Positions 26,515 to 33,755 of a stretch of 64,000 nt of DNA are shown piece by piece; position 1 is the first letter of the stretch, and every line of letters starts with the position of its first letter. A program made the translations under genes and the position numbers. Source of the DNA: Nocardioides marmotae (GTDB lineage: Bacteria > Actinomycetota > Actinomycetes > Propionibacteriales > Nocardioidaceae); the NCBI RefSeq assembly GCF_013177455.1, contig NZ_CP053660.1, positions 2,046,001 through 2,110,000 of the forward strand, in the 5' to 3' direction. Below the pieces are notes generated by a model. The model was not told the DNA's origin and searched no databases. It saw only the letters and a list, made by a program, of their open reading frames with translations.

Positions 26515-27510
26515 GTGACGAGACCCCTGCAGGACCGCTATGGCCGGGTGGCCACGGACCTGCGCGTCTCGCTCACCGACCGGTGCAACCTCCGCTGCAA
26601 CTACTGCATGCCGGCCGAGGGCCTGGACTGGCTGCCCGACGACTCGGTGCTCAGCGACGACGAGGTCGTCCGGCTGATCGGGATCGGGGTGTCGCACCTG
26701 GGGGTGCGCGAGGTGCGGTTCACCGGTGGCGAGCCGCTGGTACGCCGGGGCCTGGTCGGGATCGTCGAGCGCACCCGGGCCCTCGGGCCCGACCTGGAGC
26801 TCTCGATCACCACCAACGCGCTCGGCCTGGCCCGCACCGCGGACAAGCTCGCGGCGGCCGGCCTGGACCGGGTCAACGTCAGCCTCGACAGCGTGCGCGC
26901 CGAGACCTTCCACGCCATCACCCGCCGCGACCGGCTGCCCGACGTCGTCGCCGGGCTGGAGGCCGCCCAGGCCGCCGGGCTGGGCCCGGTCAAGGTCAAC
27001 GCGGTGCTGCTGCGCGGCACCAACGACGACCAGGCGGGCGAGCTGCTGGCCTGGTGCCTCGAGCGCGGCTACGAGCTGCGCTTCATCGAGCAGATGCCGC
27101 TGGACGCCCAGCACGGCTGGTCGCGCACCGGCATGATCACCGCGGAGGAGATCTTCGAGCGGCTCTCCCGCGACTTCGAGCTCAGCCCGGCCGTCGAGCC
27201 GCGGGGGAGCGCCCCGGCCGAGCTGTTCCGGGTCGACGGCGGCCCCGGCACCGTCGGGGTCATCGCCTCGGTGACCCGTCCCTTCTGCGGCGACTGCGAC
27301 CGGGTCCGGCTGACCGCGGACGGACAGGTCCGCAACTGCCTGTTCGCCCGCGAGGAGTCCGACCTGCGCGCCGCGCTGCGCGGTGGCGCCACCGACGAGG
27401 AGATCGCTGACCGCTGGGTCGTGGCGATGCTCGGCAAGCGCGCCGGGCACGGCATCGACGACCCGACGTTCCTCCAACCCGACCGACCCATGTCGGCCAT
27501 CGGCGGCTGA
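26515..27510 (+). CDS. moaA: GTP 3',8-cyclase MoaA (molybdenum cofactor)
   Basis: Radical SAM enzyme for the first step of molybdopterin synthesis, converting GTP to 3',8-cyclo-GTP. The 331-residue protein has the SAM cluster motif CNLRCNYC at 24-31, a C-terminal cluster site (PFCGDCDRVRLTADGQVRNC) and the essential terminal Gly-Gly. It is a solitary gene here, with no moaB/C/D/E nearby; partners must be elsewhere. It needs two [4Fe-4S] clusters, so depends on the Suf system in the same window. Confidence 0.96.
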   Translation: MTRPLQDRYGRVATDLRVSLTDRCNLRCNYCMPAEGLDWLPDDSVLSDDEVVRLIGIGVSHLGVREVRFTGGEPLVRRGLVGIVERTRALGPDLELSITTNALGLARTADKLAAAGLDRVNVSLDSVRAETFHAITRRDRLPDVVAGLEAAQAAGLGPVKVNAVLLRGTNDDQAGELLAWCLERGYELRFIEQMPLDAQHGWSRTGMITAEEIFERLSRDFELSPAVEPRGSAPAELFRVDGGPGTVGVIASVTRPFCGDCDRVRLTADGQVRNCLFAREESDLRAALRGGATDEEIADRWVVAMLGKRAGHGIDDPTFLQPDRPMSAIGG

Positions 27511-27513
27511 GCG

Positions 27514-27726
27514 CTACTCCCGCCCCTGCGACGCGCCCGCCTCGTGCGGGACGACGTCCTTGAGGAACCCGCGCGCGGTGAGGAAGTCCGAGAGCGAGGA
27601 CCGGTGGTCCCCGCACGCCAGCCACACCTTGCGCCGGTCGGGGGTGTGCAGCTTGGGGTTGTTCCACTGCAGCTGCCACGCGGCGGGCGCGGTGCAGCCC
27701 TTGGCCGAGCAGGTGTCGGGGTCCAT
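27514..27726 (-). CDS. Small Cys/His-rich conserved protein
   Basis: A 70-residue protein with C-x4-C (CSAKGC) and C-x2-H (CGDH) pairs, consistent with a small zinc-binding knuckle, around a conserved WNNPKLHTPDRRKVWLAC core. Homologues are widespread in actinobacteria and often carry the unsupported label acetone carboxylase; nothing here is carboxylase-like. Convergent with moaA, 3 nt apart. Role unknown. Confidence 0.75.
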   Translation of the reverse strand: MDPDTCSAKGCTAPAAWQLQWNNPKLHTPDRRKVWLACGDHRSSLSDFLTARGFLKDVVPHEAGASQGRE

Positions 27727-27780
27727 CAGTCGTCCATCCCAGCGCAGGTCACGGCGGTGATCATCAGGCCGATCATCGCG

Positions 27781-28122
27781 TCATCGCGCGGAGTGCCCGA
27801 CCTCGGGGTCGCTGGGCGCGGCGGGGAGCTCGGGGGCGCCGTACGCCGCGTCCTGCAGCGCGAACCCCTCCTTGCGCGTGGCCTGCACGTTCGCGAGCAC
27901 CACGGCGACGTACGGCAGCAGGATCGCGCCGGCGATGAGGAACGGCCAGAGCCACTGGATGCCGGCGAGGGCGGCGACCACGGCGCCCACGAAGCAGATC
28001 GAGCGGATGCTCATCGACAGCAGGTAGCGCCGCTGCCGGGCGGCGATGTCGGCGTTGTGGCTGGAGGCAGCCGTGGTGATGCGCACCGCGTCGTCGCGGT
28101 CCCTGCGCTGGTCGCGGGCCAT
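27781..28122 (-). CDS. DUF3099-type membrane protein
   Basis: A 113-residue protein with an N-terminal conserved segment (VRITTAASSHNADIAARQRRYLLSMSIR) and two transmembrane helices (about 38-56 and 60-80). The layout matches actinobacterial DUF3099 proteins; no function is known. ATG 28122 has TAGGCT 7 nt upstream on the minus strand. Confidence 0.75.
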   Translation of the reverse strand: MARDQRRDRDDAVRITTAASSHNADIAARQRRYLLSMSIRSICFVGAVVAALAGIQWLWPFLIAGAILLPYVAVVLANVQATRKEGFALQDAAYGAPELPAAPSDPEVGHSAR

Positions 28123-28129
28123 GTCGTCA

Positions 28130-28135
28130 AGCCTA
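28130..28135 (-). promoter_or_regulatory. Candidate -10 box (TAGGCT), leaderless
   Basis: Minus-strand TAGGCT ends 7 nt before the DUF3099 gene ATG, almost back to back with the dodecin promoter at 28142. Confidence 0.5.
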
Positions 28136-28141
28136 CGTCGC

Positions 28142-28147
28142 TAGAGT
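28142..28147 (+). promoter_or_regulatory. Candidate -10 box (TAGAGT) for dodecin
   Basis: TAGAGT lies 34 nt before the dodecin ATG. Here a leader with GGAAGG about 9 nt from the start codon is present, unlike the leaderless neighbours. Confidence 0.4.
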
Positions 28148-28181
28148 GCGACTCCCACGCGCCCACCGGAAGGCTCCCCCC

Positions 28182-28394
28182 ATGACGAACCGCACCTACC
28201 GTGTCACCGAGATCGTCGGCACCTCGCCCGACGGGATCGACGAGGCCATCCGCAACGGCGTCGAGCGCGCCGCGCGCACGCTGCGCCACCTCGACTGGTT
28301 CGAGGTGACCCAGGTCCGCGGGCAGGTCAAGGACGGCACGGTCGAGCACTTCCAGGTCGGCATCAAGGTCGGTTTCCGCCTCGAGGACGACTGA
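28182..28394 (+). CDS. Dodecin (flavin-binding/storage protein)
   Basis: A 70-residue dodecin. The fold is one helix on a three-stranded sheet, forming a 12-mer that binds flavins. Diagnostic segments are YRVTEIVGTSPDGIDEAIRNG, LDWFEVTQVRG and HFQVGIKVGFRLE. ATG 28182 has GGAAGG upstream. It precedes fabG with its own palindrome-linked promoter, so it is probably monocistronic. Confidence 0.93.
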   Translation: MTNRTYRVTEIVGTSPDGIDEAIRNGVERAARTLRHLDWFEVTQVRGQVKDGTVEHFQVGIKVGFRLEDD

Positions 28395-28434
28395 GCCCGA
28401 GCCCCTCCGGGCGGTCGGTGCAGGCTGTTAGGCG

Positions 28435-28446
28435 TACCCCGGGGTA
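28435..28446 (+). promoter_or_regulatory. Perfect palindrome upstream of the fabG promoter
   Basis: TACCCCGGGGTA is an exact 12-bp palindrome ending 5 nt before the TAGCGT -10 box of fabG. The position would suit a repressor or activator site for fatty-acid synthesis genes. Purely positional evidence. Confidence 0.35.
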
Positions 28447-28451
28447 ATCAC

Positions 28452-28457
28452 TAGCGT
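28452..28457 (+). promoter_or_regulatory. Candidate -10 box (TAGCGT), leaderless
   Basis: TAGCGT ends 8 nt before the fabG GTG at 28466 and should drive the fabG-fabI pair. Confidence 0.5.
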
Positions 28458-28465
28458 CCTTCGAC

Positions 28466-29203
28466 GTGAGTGAGACAGACCCCACGGACGCCTCCCCGAC
28501 CGGCCGCTCGGTGCTCGTCACCGGCGGCAACCGCGGCATCGGCCGCGCGATCGCCGAGGCGTTCCTGGCCCAGGGCGACCGCGTCGCCGTGACCACCCGC
28601 AACGGCGGCGCCCCCGAGGGAGCGCTCGACGTCCGCTGCGACGTCACCGACCCCGCCGCCGTCGACGCGGCGTTCGCCGAGGTCGAGGCAGCGCACGGCC
28701 CGGTCGAGGTGCTCGTCGCCAACGCCGGCATCACGAAGGACACCCTGCTGCTGCGGATGAGCGAGGACGACTGGTCCTCGGTCATCGACACCAACCTGAC
28801 CGGCTCCTACCGGCTCGCCAAGCGCGCGGCCAAGGGCATGCTGCGGCTGCGCCGCGGGCGGATCATCCTGATCTCCTCGGTGGTCGGCCTGCTCGGGTCC
28901 GCCGGGCAGGCCAACTACGCCGCCTCCAAGGCCGGCCTGGTCGGCATGGCGCGCTCCCTGGCCCGCGAGCTCGGCTCGCGGTCGATCACCACCAACGTCG
29001 TCGCGCCCGGCTTCGTCGAGACCGACATGACCGGCGTGCTCACCGACGAGCAGCGCGACACGATCAAGGCGCAGGTGCCGCTCGGGCGCTACGCCGTGCC
29101 GGCCGAGGTCGCCTCCGCGGTGACCTGGCTGGCCTCCGACGACGCGGGGTACGTCACCGGGGCCGTGATCCCCGTCGACGGCGGCCTCGGGATGGGGCAC
29201 TGA
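28466..29203 (+). CDS. fabG: 3-oxoacyl-ACP reductase FabG
   Basis: NADPH-dependent reduction of 3-oxoacyl-ACP in type II fatty-acid elongation. The 245-residue SDR has TGGNRGIG at 19-26, NAGIT at 86-90 and catalytic Ser138, Tyr151, Lys155 (YAASK). It is followed by fabI with one nt between the stop and the ATG, the same arrangement as fabG1-inhA (Rv1483-Rv1484) in mycobacteria. Confidence 0.95.
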   Translation: MSETDPTDASPTGRSVLVTGGNRGIGRAIAEAFLAQGDRVAVTTRNGGAPEGALDVRCDVTDPAAVDAAFAEVEAAHGPVEVLVANAGITKDTLLLRMSEDDWSSVIDTNLTGSYRLAKRAAKGMLRLRRGRIILISSVVGLLGSAGQANYAASKAGLVGMARSLARELGSRSITTNVVAPGFVETDMTGVLTDEQRDTIKAQVPLGRYAVPAEVASAVTWLASDDAGYVTGAVIPVDGGLGMGH

Positions 29204-29204
29204 C

Positions 29205-29999
29205 ATGACACCTGACACCACCGGCACCTCCGGCATCCTCGCCGGCAAGCGGATCCTCGTCGCGGGCGTGACGATGGACAGCTCGATCGGCTTCGCGACC
29301 GCGAAGGTCGCCCAGGAGCAGGGCGCCACGGTGCTCATCTCCAACTTCGGCCGGGCGCTCGGCATCACCCGGCGGATCGCCAAGCGGCTCCCGGTCGAGC
29401 CGCCGGTCCTCGAGCTCGACGTCACCGACCCCGAGCACCTCCGCCGGCTGCCGGACCTGGTGCGCGAGCACGTCGACGGTCTCGACGGCGTGGTCCACTC
29501 CATCGCCTACGGCAACCCCGAGACCCTGCTGGGCGGTCGGTTCCTCGACGGCCCGTGGGAGGACGTCGCGCAGGCGGTCCAGGTCTCGGCGTACTCGCTG
29601 AAGTCGCTGGCGACCGCCTGCCGGCCGCTGATGGGCGCCGGCGGGTCGGTCGTGGGGCTGACCTTCGACGCGACCGTCGCGTGGCCGGCGTACGACTGGA
29701 TGGGCGTGGCGAAGGCCGCGCTGGAATCGACCTCGCGCTACCTCGCCCGCGACCTCGGGCCGGCGGGTATCCGCTGCAACCTGGTCTCCGCCGGTCCGCT
29801 GCGGACGCTGGCGGCCAAGGCGATCCCCGGGTTCTCCGACCTCGAGGAGATGTGGGGGACCCGCGCGCCGCTCGGCTGGGACAACACCGACCAGGAGCCG
29901 ACCGCGCGGGCGGTGTGCGCGCTGCTCTCGGACTTCTTCCCGGCCACCACCGGTGAGATCGTCCACGTCGACGGGGGCTTCCACGCCCTCGGTGCCTGA
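29205..29999 (+). CDS. fabI: Enoyl-ACP reductase FabI/InhA
   Basis: NADH-dependent enoyl-ACP reductase completing each fatty-acid elongation cycle. The 264-residue protein has the FabI-type glycine pattern (GVTMDSSIGFATA), SIAYGNPE and the catalytic region FDATVAWPAYDWMGVAKAAL, with Tyr163 and Lys170 in the Y-x6-K spacing. It resembles InhA (compare the WPAYDWMGVAK stretch) more than E. coli FabI. Second gene of the fabG-fabI operon. Confidence 0.94.
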   Translation: MTPDTTGTSGILAGKRILVAGVTMDSSIGFATAKVAQEQGATVLISNFGRALGITRRIAKRLPVEPPVLELDVTDPEHLRRLPDLVREHVDGLDGVVHSIAYGNPETLLGGRFLDGPWEDVAQAVQVSAYSLKSLATACRPLMGAGGSVVGLTFDATVAWPAYDWMGVAKAALESTSRYLARDLGPAGIRCNLVSAGPLRTLAAKAIPGFSDLEEMWGTRAPLGWDNTDQEPTARAVCALLSDFFPATTGEIVHVDGGFHALGA

Positions 30000-30005
30000 G
30001 GCTGG

Positions 30006-30011
30006 GAGACT
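30006..30011 (+). promoter_or_regulatory. Candidate -10 box (GAGACT)
   Basis: GAGACT ends 6 nt before the GTG of the SixA-type phosphatase. It keeps A at position 2 and T at position 6 but lacks the first T, so it is weaker than its peers. Confidence 0.35.
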
Positions 30012-30017
30012 GGTCCC

Positions 30018-30536
30018 GTGAGCGGAGACGAAGGCAGCCGGACGCTGGTGGTCGTGCGGCACGCCAAGGCGGAGGCCGACGGCCCGACCGATGCCGAACG
30101 ACGCCTCGCCGAGAGCGGCCACGTCGCCGCGGCCGCCGTCGGCACCTGGCTCGCCGAGCAGGGGATCGTGCCCGACCACGCGCTCGTCTCCGGCGCCGTC
30201 CGCACGCTCCAGACCTGGGACGACATCGCCGACGCCGCCGGCTGGGACCTCGAGCCCGAGGTGGAGGAGACCCTGTACGCCGCCGGGCCGGAGTCCGCGC
30301 TCGACCTGGTCCGCGCCGTCCCCGCCGACGTCCGCACGCTCGTCGTCGTCGGCCACAACCCCACCATGGGCACCCTCGCCCAACTGCTCGACGACGGCGA
30401 GGGTGACGTCGAGGCCGGCAACCGCCTCGCCCTCGGCTACCCCACCTCCGCCACCACCGTGCTCTCCTACGACGGCGACTGGGACGAGCTCGCCGACGCC
30501 TCCGCCTCGGTCGTCGCGTTCTTCGTCGGGGCGTAG
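30018..30536 (+). CDS. SixA-like histidine phosphatase
   Basis: A 172-residue member of the histidine phosphatase (phosphoglycerate-mutase-like) superfamily. The catalytic RHAK is at 14-17, a second Arg lies in SGAVRTLQTW, and the second His in VVGHNPTM. SixA-type proteins remove phosphate from phosphohistidine proteins, though many actinobacterial members have unknown substrates. Cytosolic. It starts 18 nt after fabI and may be partly co-transcribed with it. Confidence 0.85.
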   Translation: MSGDEGSRTLVVVRHAKAEADGPTDAERRLAESGHVAAAAVGTWLAEQGIVPDHALVSGAVRTLQTWDDIADAAGWDLEPEVEETLYAAGPESALDLVRAVPADVRTLVVVGHNPTMGTLAQLLDDGEGDVEAGNRLALGYPTSATTVLSYDGDWDELADASASVVAFFVGA

Positions 30537-30550
30537 TCGGGCTGGGGCGA

Positions 30551-30574
30551 GCGTCCCACCTATAGGTGGGACGC
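30551..30574 (+). repeat. 24-bp perfect palindrome, left element
   Basis: GCG-TCCCACCTATAGGTGGGA-CGC is an exact 24-bp palindrome, 15 nt after the SixA-type gene. The same core occurs inverted in position at 31740-31763, on the other side of the nuclease-like gene. Confidence 0.9.
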
Positions 30575-30614
30575 ACCCGCTTCCGGGGCAGTATTTCGGC
30601 CCAGAAGCGGGTGC
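30573..30614 (+). repeat. Hairpin adjoining the left palindrome
   Basis: GCACCCGCTTC (30573-30583) pairs perfectly with GAAGCGGGTGC (30604-30614) around a 20-nt loop. Together with 30551-30574 and the following ACCCAGAAGTAGG it makes an element of about 80 bp whose reverse-complement counterpart is at 31683-31763. Confidence 0.85.
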
Positions 30615-30695
30615 ATTGACCCAGAAGTAGGACAGTTCTCCACAGGCGCCGAGGGCCGTGGTGTCCGCGCCGCTGCGGTCGGGCATCCGCGACCC

Positions 30696-31655
30696 ATGAT
30701 GATCCCGACGAAGACCCGACCGGCCGACGACCCGAGGAACGGGCCGGTGCTCCTGCGGCGCGACCTGCTGGCTCACGGTTACACGAGCAGCGCGATCCAG
30801 CGGCTGCTGTGCCGCGGCGACCTGGTGCGGGTGCGGCCCGGGGCGTACGTCGGCCCCGACGTCTGGCGCGCCCTGGACGAAGGCGGCCGGTTCGGCCTCC
30901 GCGGGCGCGCGGTGCTGGGCCAGGCGAGGACGACGATGGCGCTGTCGCACGTCTCCGCACTCGCCGAGCTCGGCGCTCCGCTGTGGGGCTTCGACCTCCG
31001 CGACGTCCATGTCACGCGGACCGACGGGACCTGGGGTCGGCACGAGGCCGGGGTGTACTCGCACGTCGGACGGATCGCCCCTGCAGACCTGGCAACGGTC
31101 AACGGCGTGCTGGTGACCAACCCCGCCCGTGCTGCGATCGAGTCCTGTGCCGTCGGGCCGTCCGAGGCCGCCTTCTGCGCACTGAACGACCTTCTCCACC
31201 GTGGTCTGGTCACCGATTCCGACCTGCGGTCACAGGTGGTCGAGATGGAGTCGTGGCCCGGCACGCTCGCCGGGGAGGTCCTCCTCCGGCTCGCGGACGC
31301 GCGGATCGAATCCGTGGGCGAGAGCCGGGCGTTCTGGCTCTTCTACCAGCATCACGTGCCCAAGCCGGTGCTCCAGCACGAGGTGAAGGACGGCACCGGC
31401 CGGGTCGTCGCGCGGCTCGACTTCGCTTGGCCGGAGCTGGGGGTGTGGGTGGAGTTCGACGGGCGCAGCAAGTACGAGAAGCACCGCCGACCGGGTGAGA
31501 GCATCGCCGATGCTGTCGTACGGGAGAAGAACCGGGAGGACCTCGTCCGGCGCCTGACCGGCTGGCGCTGCATCCGGATCACCTGGTCAGACCTCCAGGA
31601 CCCGGCTCGGGTCGCCGACATCGTGCTGGCCGCGCTGTTCCCGGCGGTTGCCTGA
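30696..31655 (+). CDS. AbiEi-like HTH / DUF559 (Vsr-like nuclease fold) protein
   Basis: A 319-residue two-domain protein. Residues 18-55 (LLRRDLLAHGYTSSAIQRLL, GDLVRVRPGAY) match the winged-helix of AbiEi-type antitoxins. Residues 208-300 resemble DUF559/very-short-patch-repair-like PD-(D/E)xK nucleases: ES at 209, Asp242 in LDFAWPELGVWVEFDG, Glu253, Asp255, Lys259, and the final WRCIRITWSDL strand. Start ATG 30696 (a second ATG follows directly). No AbiEii toxin partner is adjacent. The codon use is less extreme than neighbours and the gene is bracketed by inverted structured repeats, so acquisition as a unit is plausible. Function unknown. Confidence 0.78.
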   Translation: MMIPTKTRPADDPRNGPVLLRRDLLAHGYTSSAIQRLLCRGDLVRVRPGAYVGPDVWRALDEGGRFGLRGRAVLGQARTTMALSHVSALAELGAPLWGFDLRDVHVTRTDGTWGRHEAGVYSHVGRIAPADLATVNGVLVTNPARAAIESCAVGPSEAAFCALNDLLHRGLVTDSDLRSQVVEMESWPGTLAGEVLLRLADARIESVGESRAFWLFYQHHVPKPVLQHEVKDGTGRVVARLDFAWPELGVWVEFDGRSKYEKHRRPGESIADAVVREKNREDLVRRLTGWRCIRITWSDLQDPARVADIVLAALFPAVA

Positions 31656-31702
31656 CCCTCCAGCGGCGGGTGAGGGTTCACCCCGACTTCTGGGCCTTTG
31701 CA

Positions 31703-31738
31703 ACCGCTTCTGGGGCGATTTATTGGCCCAGAAGCGGT
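31703..31738 (+). repeat. Hairpin of the right element
   Basis: ACCGCTTCTGGG (31703-31714) pairs with CCCAGAAGCGGT (31727-31738), a perfect 12-bp stem with 12-nt loop. An extra GACTTCTGGGC lies before it, mirroring the third arm of the left element. Confidence 0.85.
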
Positions 31739-31739
31739 C

Positions 31740-31763
31740 GCATCCCACCTATAGGTGGGACGC
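31740..31763 (+). repeat. 24-bp near-perfect palindrome, right element
   Basis: The core TCCCACCTATAGGTGGGA (31743-31760) is identical to that at 30554-30571. One mismatched pair (A 31742 against C 31761) lies outside the core. The order hairpin-then-palindrome is the inverse of the left side. Confidence 0.9.
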
Positions 31764-31783
31764 GATCCCCACGGAAAACCCCC

Positions 31784-32992
31784 TCAGACCGGAGGAGCGG
31801 GGGTGACGATGCCGGCGGCGGCGTCGGCGGCCTCGATGTCCTCGCGGGAGATGCCGAGGAGGTAGAGGATGGTGTCGAGGTAAGGGACGTTGACGGCGGT
31901 GTCGGCGGCGTCGCGGACCATGGGCTTGGCGTTGTAGGCGATGCCGAGGCCGGCGGCGTTGAGCATGTCGAGGTCGTTGGCGCCGTCGCCGATGGCGATG
32001 ACGGCGTCGAGGGGGACGCCGATGTCGGCGGCGAACTCGCGCAGGGCGCGGGCCTTGCCGGCCCGGTCGACGACCTCGCCGACGACGCGGCCGGTGAGCC
32101 GGCCGTCGAGGATCTCGAGCTCGTTGGCGCGGGCGTAGTGGATGCCGAGGTCGGCGGCGAGCCGGTCGGTGATCTGGGAGAAGCCGCCGGAGACGATCGC
32201 GAACCGGTAGCCGAGCCGCTTGAGGGTGCGGACCATCGTGCGGGCGCCGGGGGCCAGCTGGAGGCTGTCGTAGACGGAGTCCAGGGCGGTGGCCGGCACG
32301 CCCTCGAGCAGCGCCACCCGCGCGCGGAGGGACTCCTCGAAGTCGACCTCGCCCCGCATCGCCCGCTCGGTCACCTCCGCGACCTCGGCCTCGCAGCCGG
32401 CGTGGGCGGCGAGCATCTCGATGACCTCGCCCTGGACGAGGGTGGAGTCGACGTCCATCACGATCAGGCGCATGCCGCGGCGCAGGAGGTCGGCGGGCTG
32501 CACGGCGATGTCGATGCCGCGCGCGGAGGCTTCGGCGGCCAGGGCGGTGCGCAGGACGGCGGGTGCGGCGCCGGAGACGTGCAGCTCGATCGCGGTGACG
32601 GGGTAGCGCGCCATCCGCTCGATGCGGTCGATGTTCGCGCCGGCCTCGGCGATCCGCCCGGCGACGCCGGCCATGTCGGTCGCGCGCAGCGGGGAGCCGA
32701 TGACGGTCACGTGCGAGCGCCCGCCGGGGCGGGTCCGGTTGTCGCCGGTGCCGCGCTCGATCTCGATGCTCATCCCGAGCTCGTCGGCGGTCGCGGTCAT
32801 GGCGTCGTGCAGCAGCTGCCAGCGCTCGGGCACCGTCACCAGCACACCGAGGATCAGCCGACGGCGCAGCACGATCTGCTCGATGTCGACGACCTCGACG
32901 CCGGTGCGGGCCAGGGTCGAGAAGATCGCCGAGGTGACGCCCGGGCGGTCCTTGCCGGTGAGCGTGATGAGCAGGGTCTCCGGGGTCTCCAT
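31784..32992 (-). CDS. serB: Phosphoserine phosphatase SerB
   Basis: Last step of serine synthesis: phosphoserine to serine. The 402-residue actinobacterial form has two N-terminal ACT-type regulatory domains (about 5-80 and 93-165, beginning LLITLTGKDRPGV and SHVTVIGSPL) followed by a HAD domain with nucleophile motif DVDST at 180-184, SGGFSQ and GDGANDLDML. The ACT domains suggest feedback by serine or another amino acid. ATG 32992 has TAACCT 8 nt upstream on the minus strand. Confidence 0.95.
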   Translation of the reverse strand: METPETLLITLTGKDRPGVTSAIFSTLARTGVEVVDIEQIVLRRRLILGVLVTVPERWQLLHDAMTATADELGMSIEIERGTGDNRTRPGGRSHVTVIGSPLRATDMAGVAGRIAEAGANIDRIERMARYPVTAIELHVSGAAPAVLRTALAAEASARGIDIAVQPADLLRRGMRLIVMDVDSTLVQGEVIEMLAAHAGCEAEVAEVTERAMRGEVDFEESLRARVALLEGVPATALDSVYDSLQLAPGARTMVRTLKRLGYRFAIVSGGFSQITDRLAADLGIHYARANELEILDGRLTGRVVGEVVDRAGKARALREFAADIGVPLDAVIAIGDGANDLDMLNAAGLGIAYNAKPMVRDAADTAVNVPYLDTILYLLGISREDIEAADAAAGIVTPAPPV

Positions 32993-33000
32993 CGCGTCCG

Positions 33001-33006
33001 AGGTTA
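33001..33006 (-). promoter_or_regulatory. Candidate -10 box (TAACCT), leaderless
   Basis: Minus-strand TAACCT ends 8 nt before the serB ATG at 32992. Confidence 0.45.
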
Positions 33007-33050
33007 TCGCTGGCCCGACGACTGTCGGTGGCCGCGTCCATGCTCGGGCC

Positions 33051-33752
33051 ATGGACGCCACGACCGCGATGACCCGGTACGCCGACACCATCGCCGCCCG
33101 CGACTGGGCGGGCCTGGCCGCGCTGCTCGCGCCGGACGTCGCGGTCCGGCTGCTGCACACCGGCGAGGTCTTCGACCGCGACGGCTTCGTCGCCCTCAAC
33201 CGCGACTACCCGGGGCCGTGGACCTTCACCCGGGAGCAGGTCACGGGCGCGGGGGAGTCGGCCGCGCTGCGCGCCCGGGTGACCAGCGGCGCGACGACGT
33301 ACCACCTCGCCGCCTTCGGCACCGTGGCCGCGGGCCTGCTCACCGAGGTGGTGGAGGTGTGGACCGACGGCGTCGGCGAGGCCGGCCCGGAGCCCCAGCA
33401 CCACGGGATCGACTACGTCGAGGTGCCCGTGCCCGACCTGGAGGCGGCCGAGCGCTTCTACGGCGAGGCGTTCGGCTGGCGGTTCCGCCGCTACGGGCCG
33501 TCGTACGCCGCGATCCTCGCGCCCTCCGGGCGCGGTGAGGTCGGGGGCCTGGCCGCGACGGGCGAGCCCGGCGCGTCGACGAGCCCGGGGCGGCCGCTGG
33601 TGCTGCTGCACTCCGCGGACCTCGACGCGACCCTCGCGGCGGTCCGGGCCGCGGGCGGCACCGTGGTCCGCGAGCCGTACGCGTTCCCCGGCGGCCGCCG
33701 GTTCCACCTCACCGACCCCGGCGGCACCGAGATCGGGGTGTGGGGCAGATGA
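33051..33752 (+). CDS. NTF2-like plus VOC (glyoxalase-fold) fusion protein
   Basis: A 233-residue protein with two domains. Residues 1-110 look like a SnoaL/NTF2 fold (YADTIAARDWAGLAALLAPD, YHLAAFGTVAAGLLTEVVEVW). Residues 120-233 are a VOC domain (GIDYVEVPVPDLEAAERFYGEAFGW, and HLTDPGGTEIGVW with metal-ligand-like residues). The pairing suggests a small-molecule isomerase, lyase or antibiotic-binding protein. Substrate unknown. Divergent from serB; nearly abuts the convergent gene at 33756. Confidence 0.75.
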   Translation: MDATTAMTRYADTIAARDWAGLAALLAPDVAVRLLHTGEVFDRDGFVALNRDYPGPWTFTREQVTGAGESAALRARVTSGATTYHLAAFGTVAAGLLTEVVEVWTDGVGEAGPEPQHHGIDYVEVPVPDLEAAERFYGEAFGWRFRRYGPSYAAILAPSGRGEVGGLAATGEPGASTSPGRPLVLLHSADLDATLAAVRAAGGTVVREPYAFPGGRRFHLTDPGGTEIGVWGR

Positions 33753-33755
33753 GCC

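Noticed and set aside
27514..27726. Acetone carboxylase subunit
   Set aside because: The protein is 70 residues with a zinc-knuckle-like Cys/His pattern and shares nothing with carboxylase subunits; the label is a propagated misannotation.
30696..31655. Complete AbiE toxin-antitoxin module
   Set aside because: No AbiEii-type nucleotidyltransferase gene is adjacent; only the antitoxin-like HTH is visible, fused to a nuclease-like domain.
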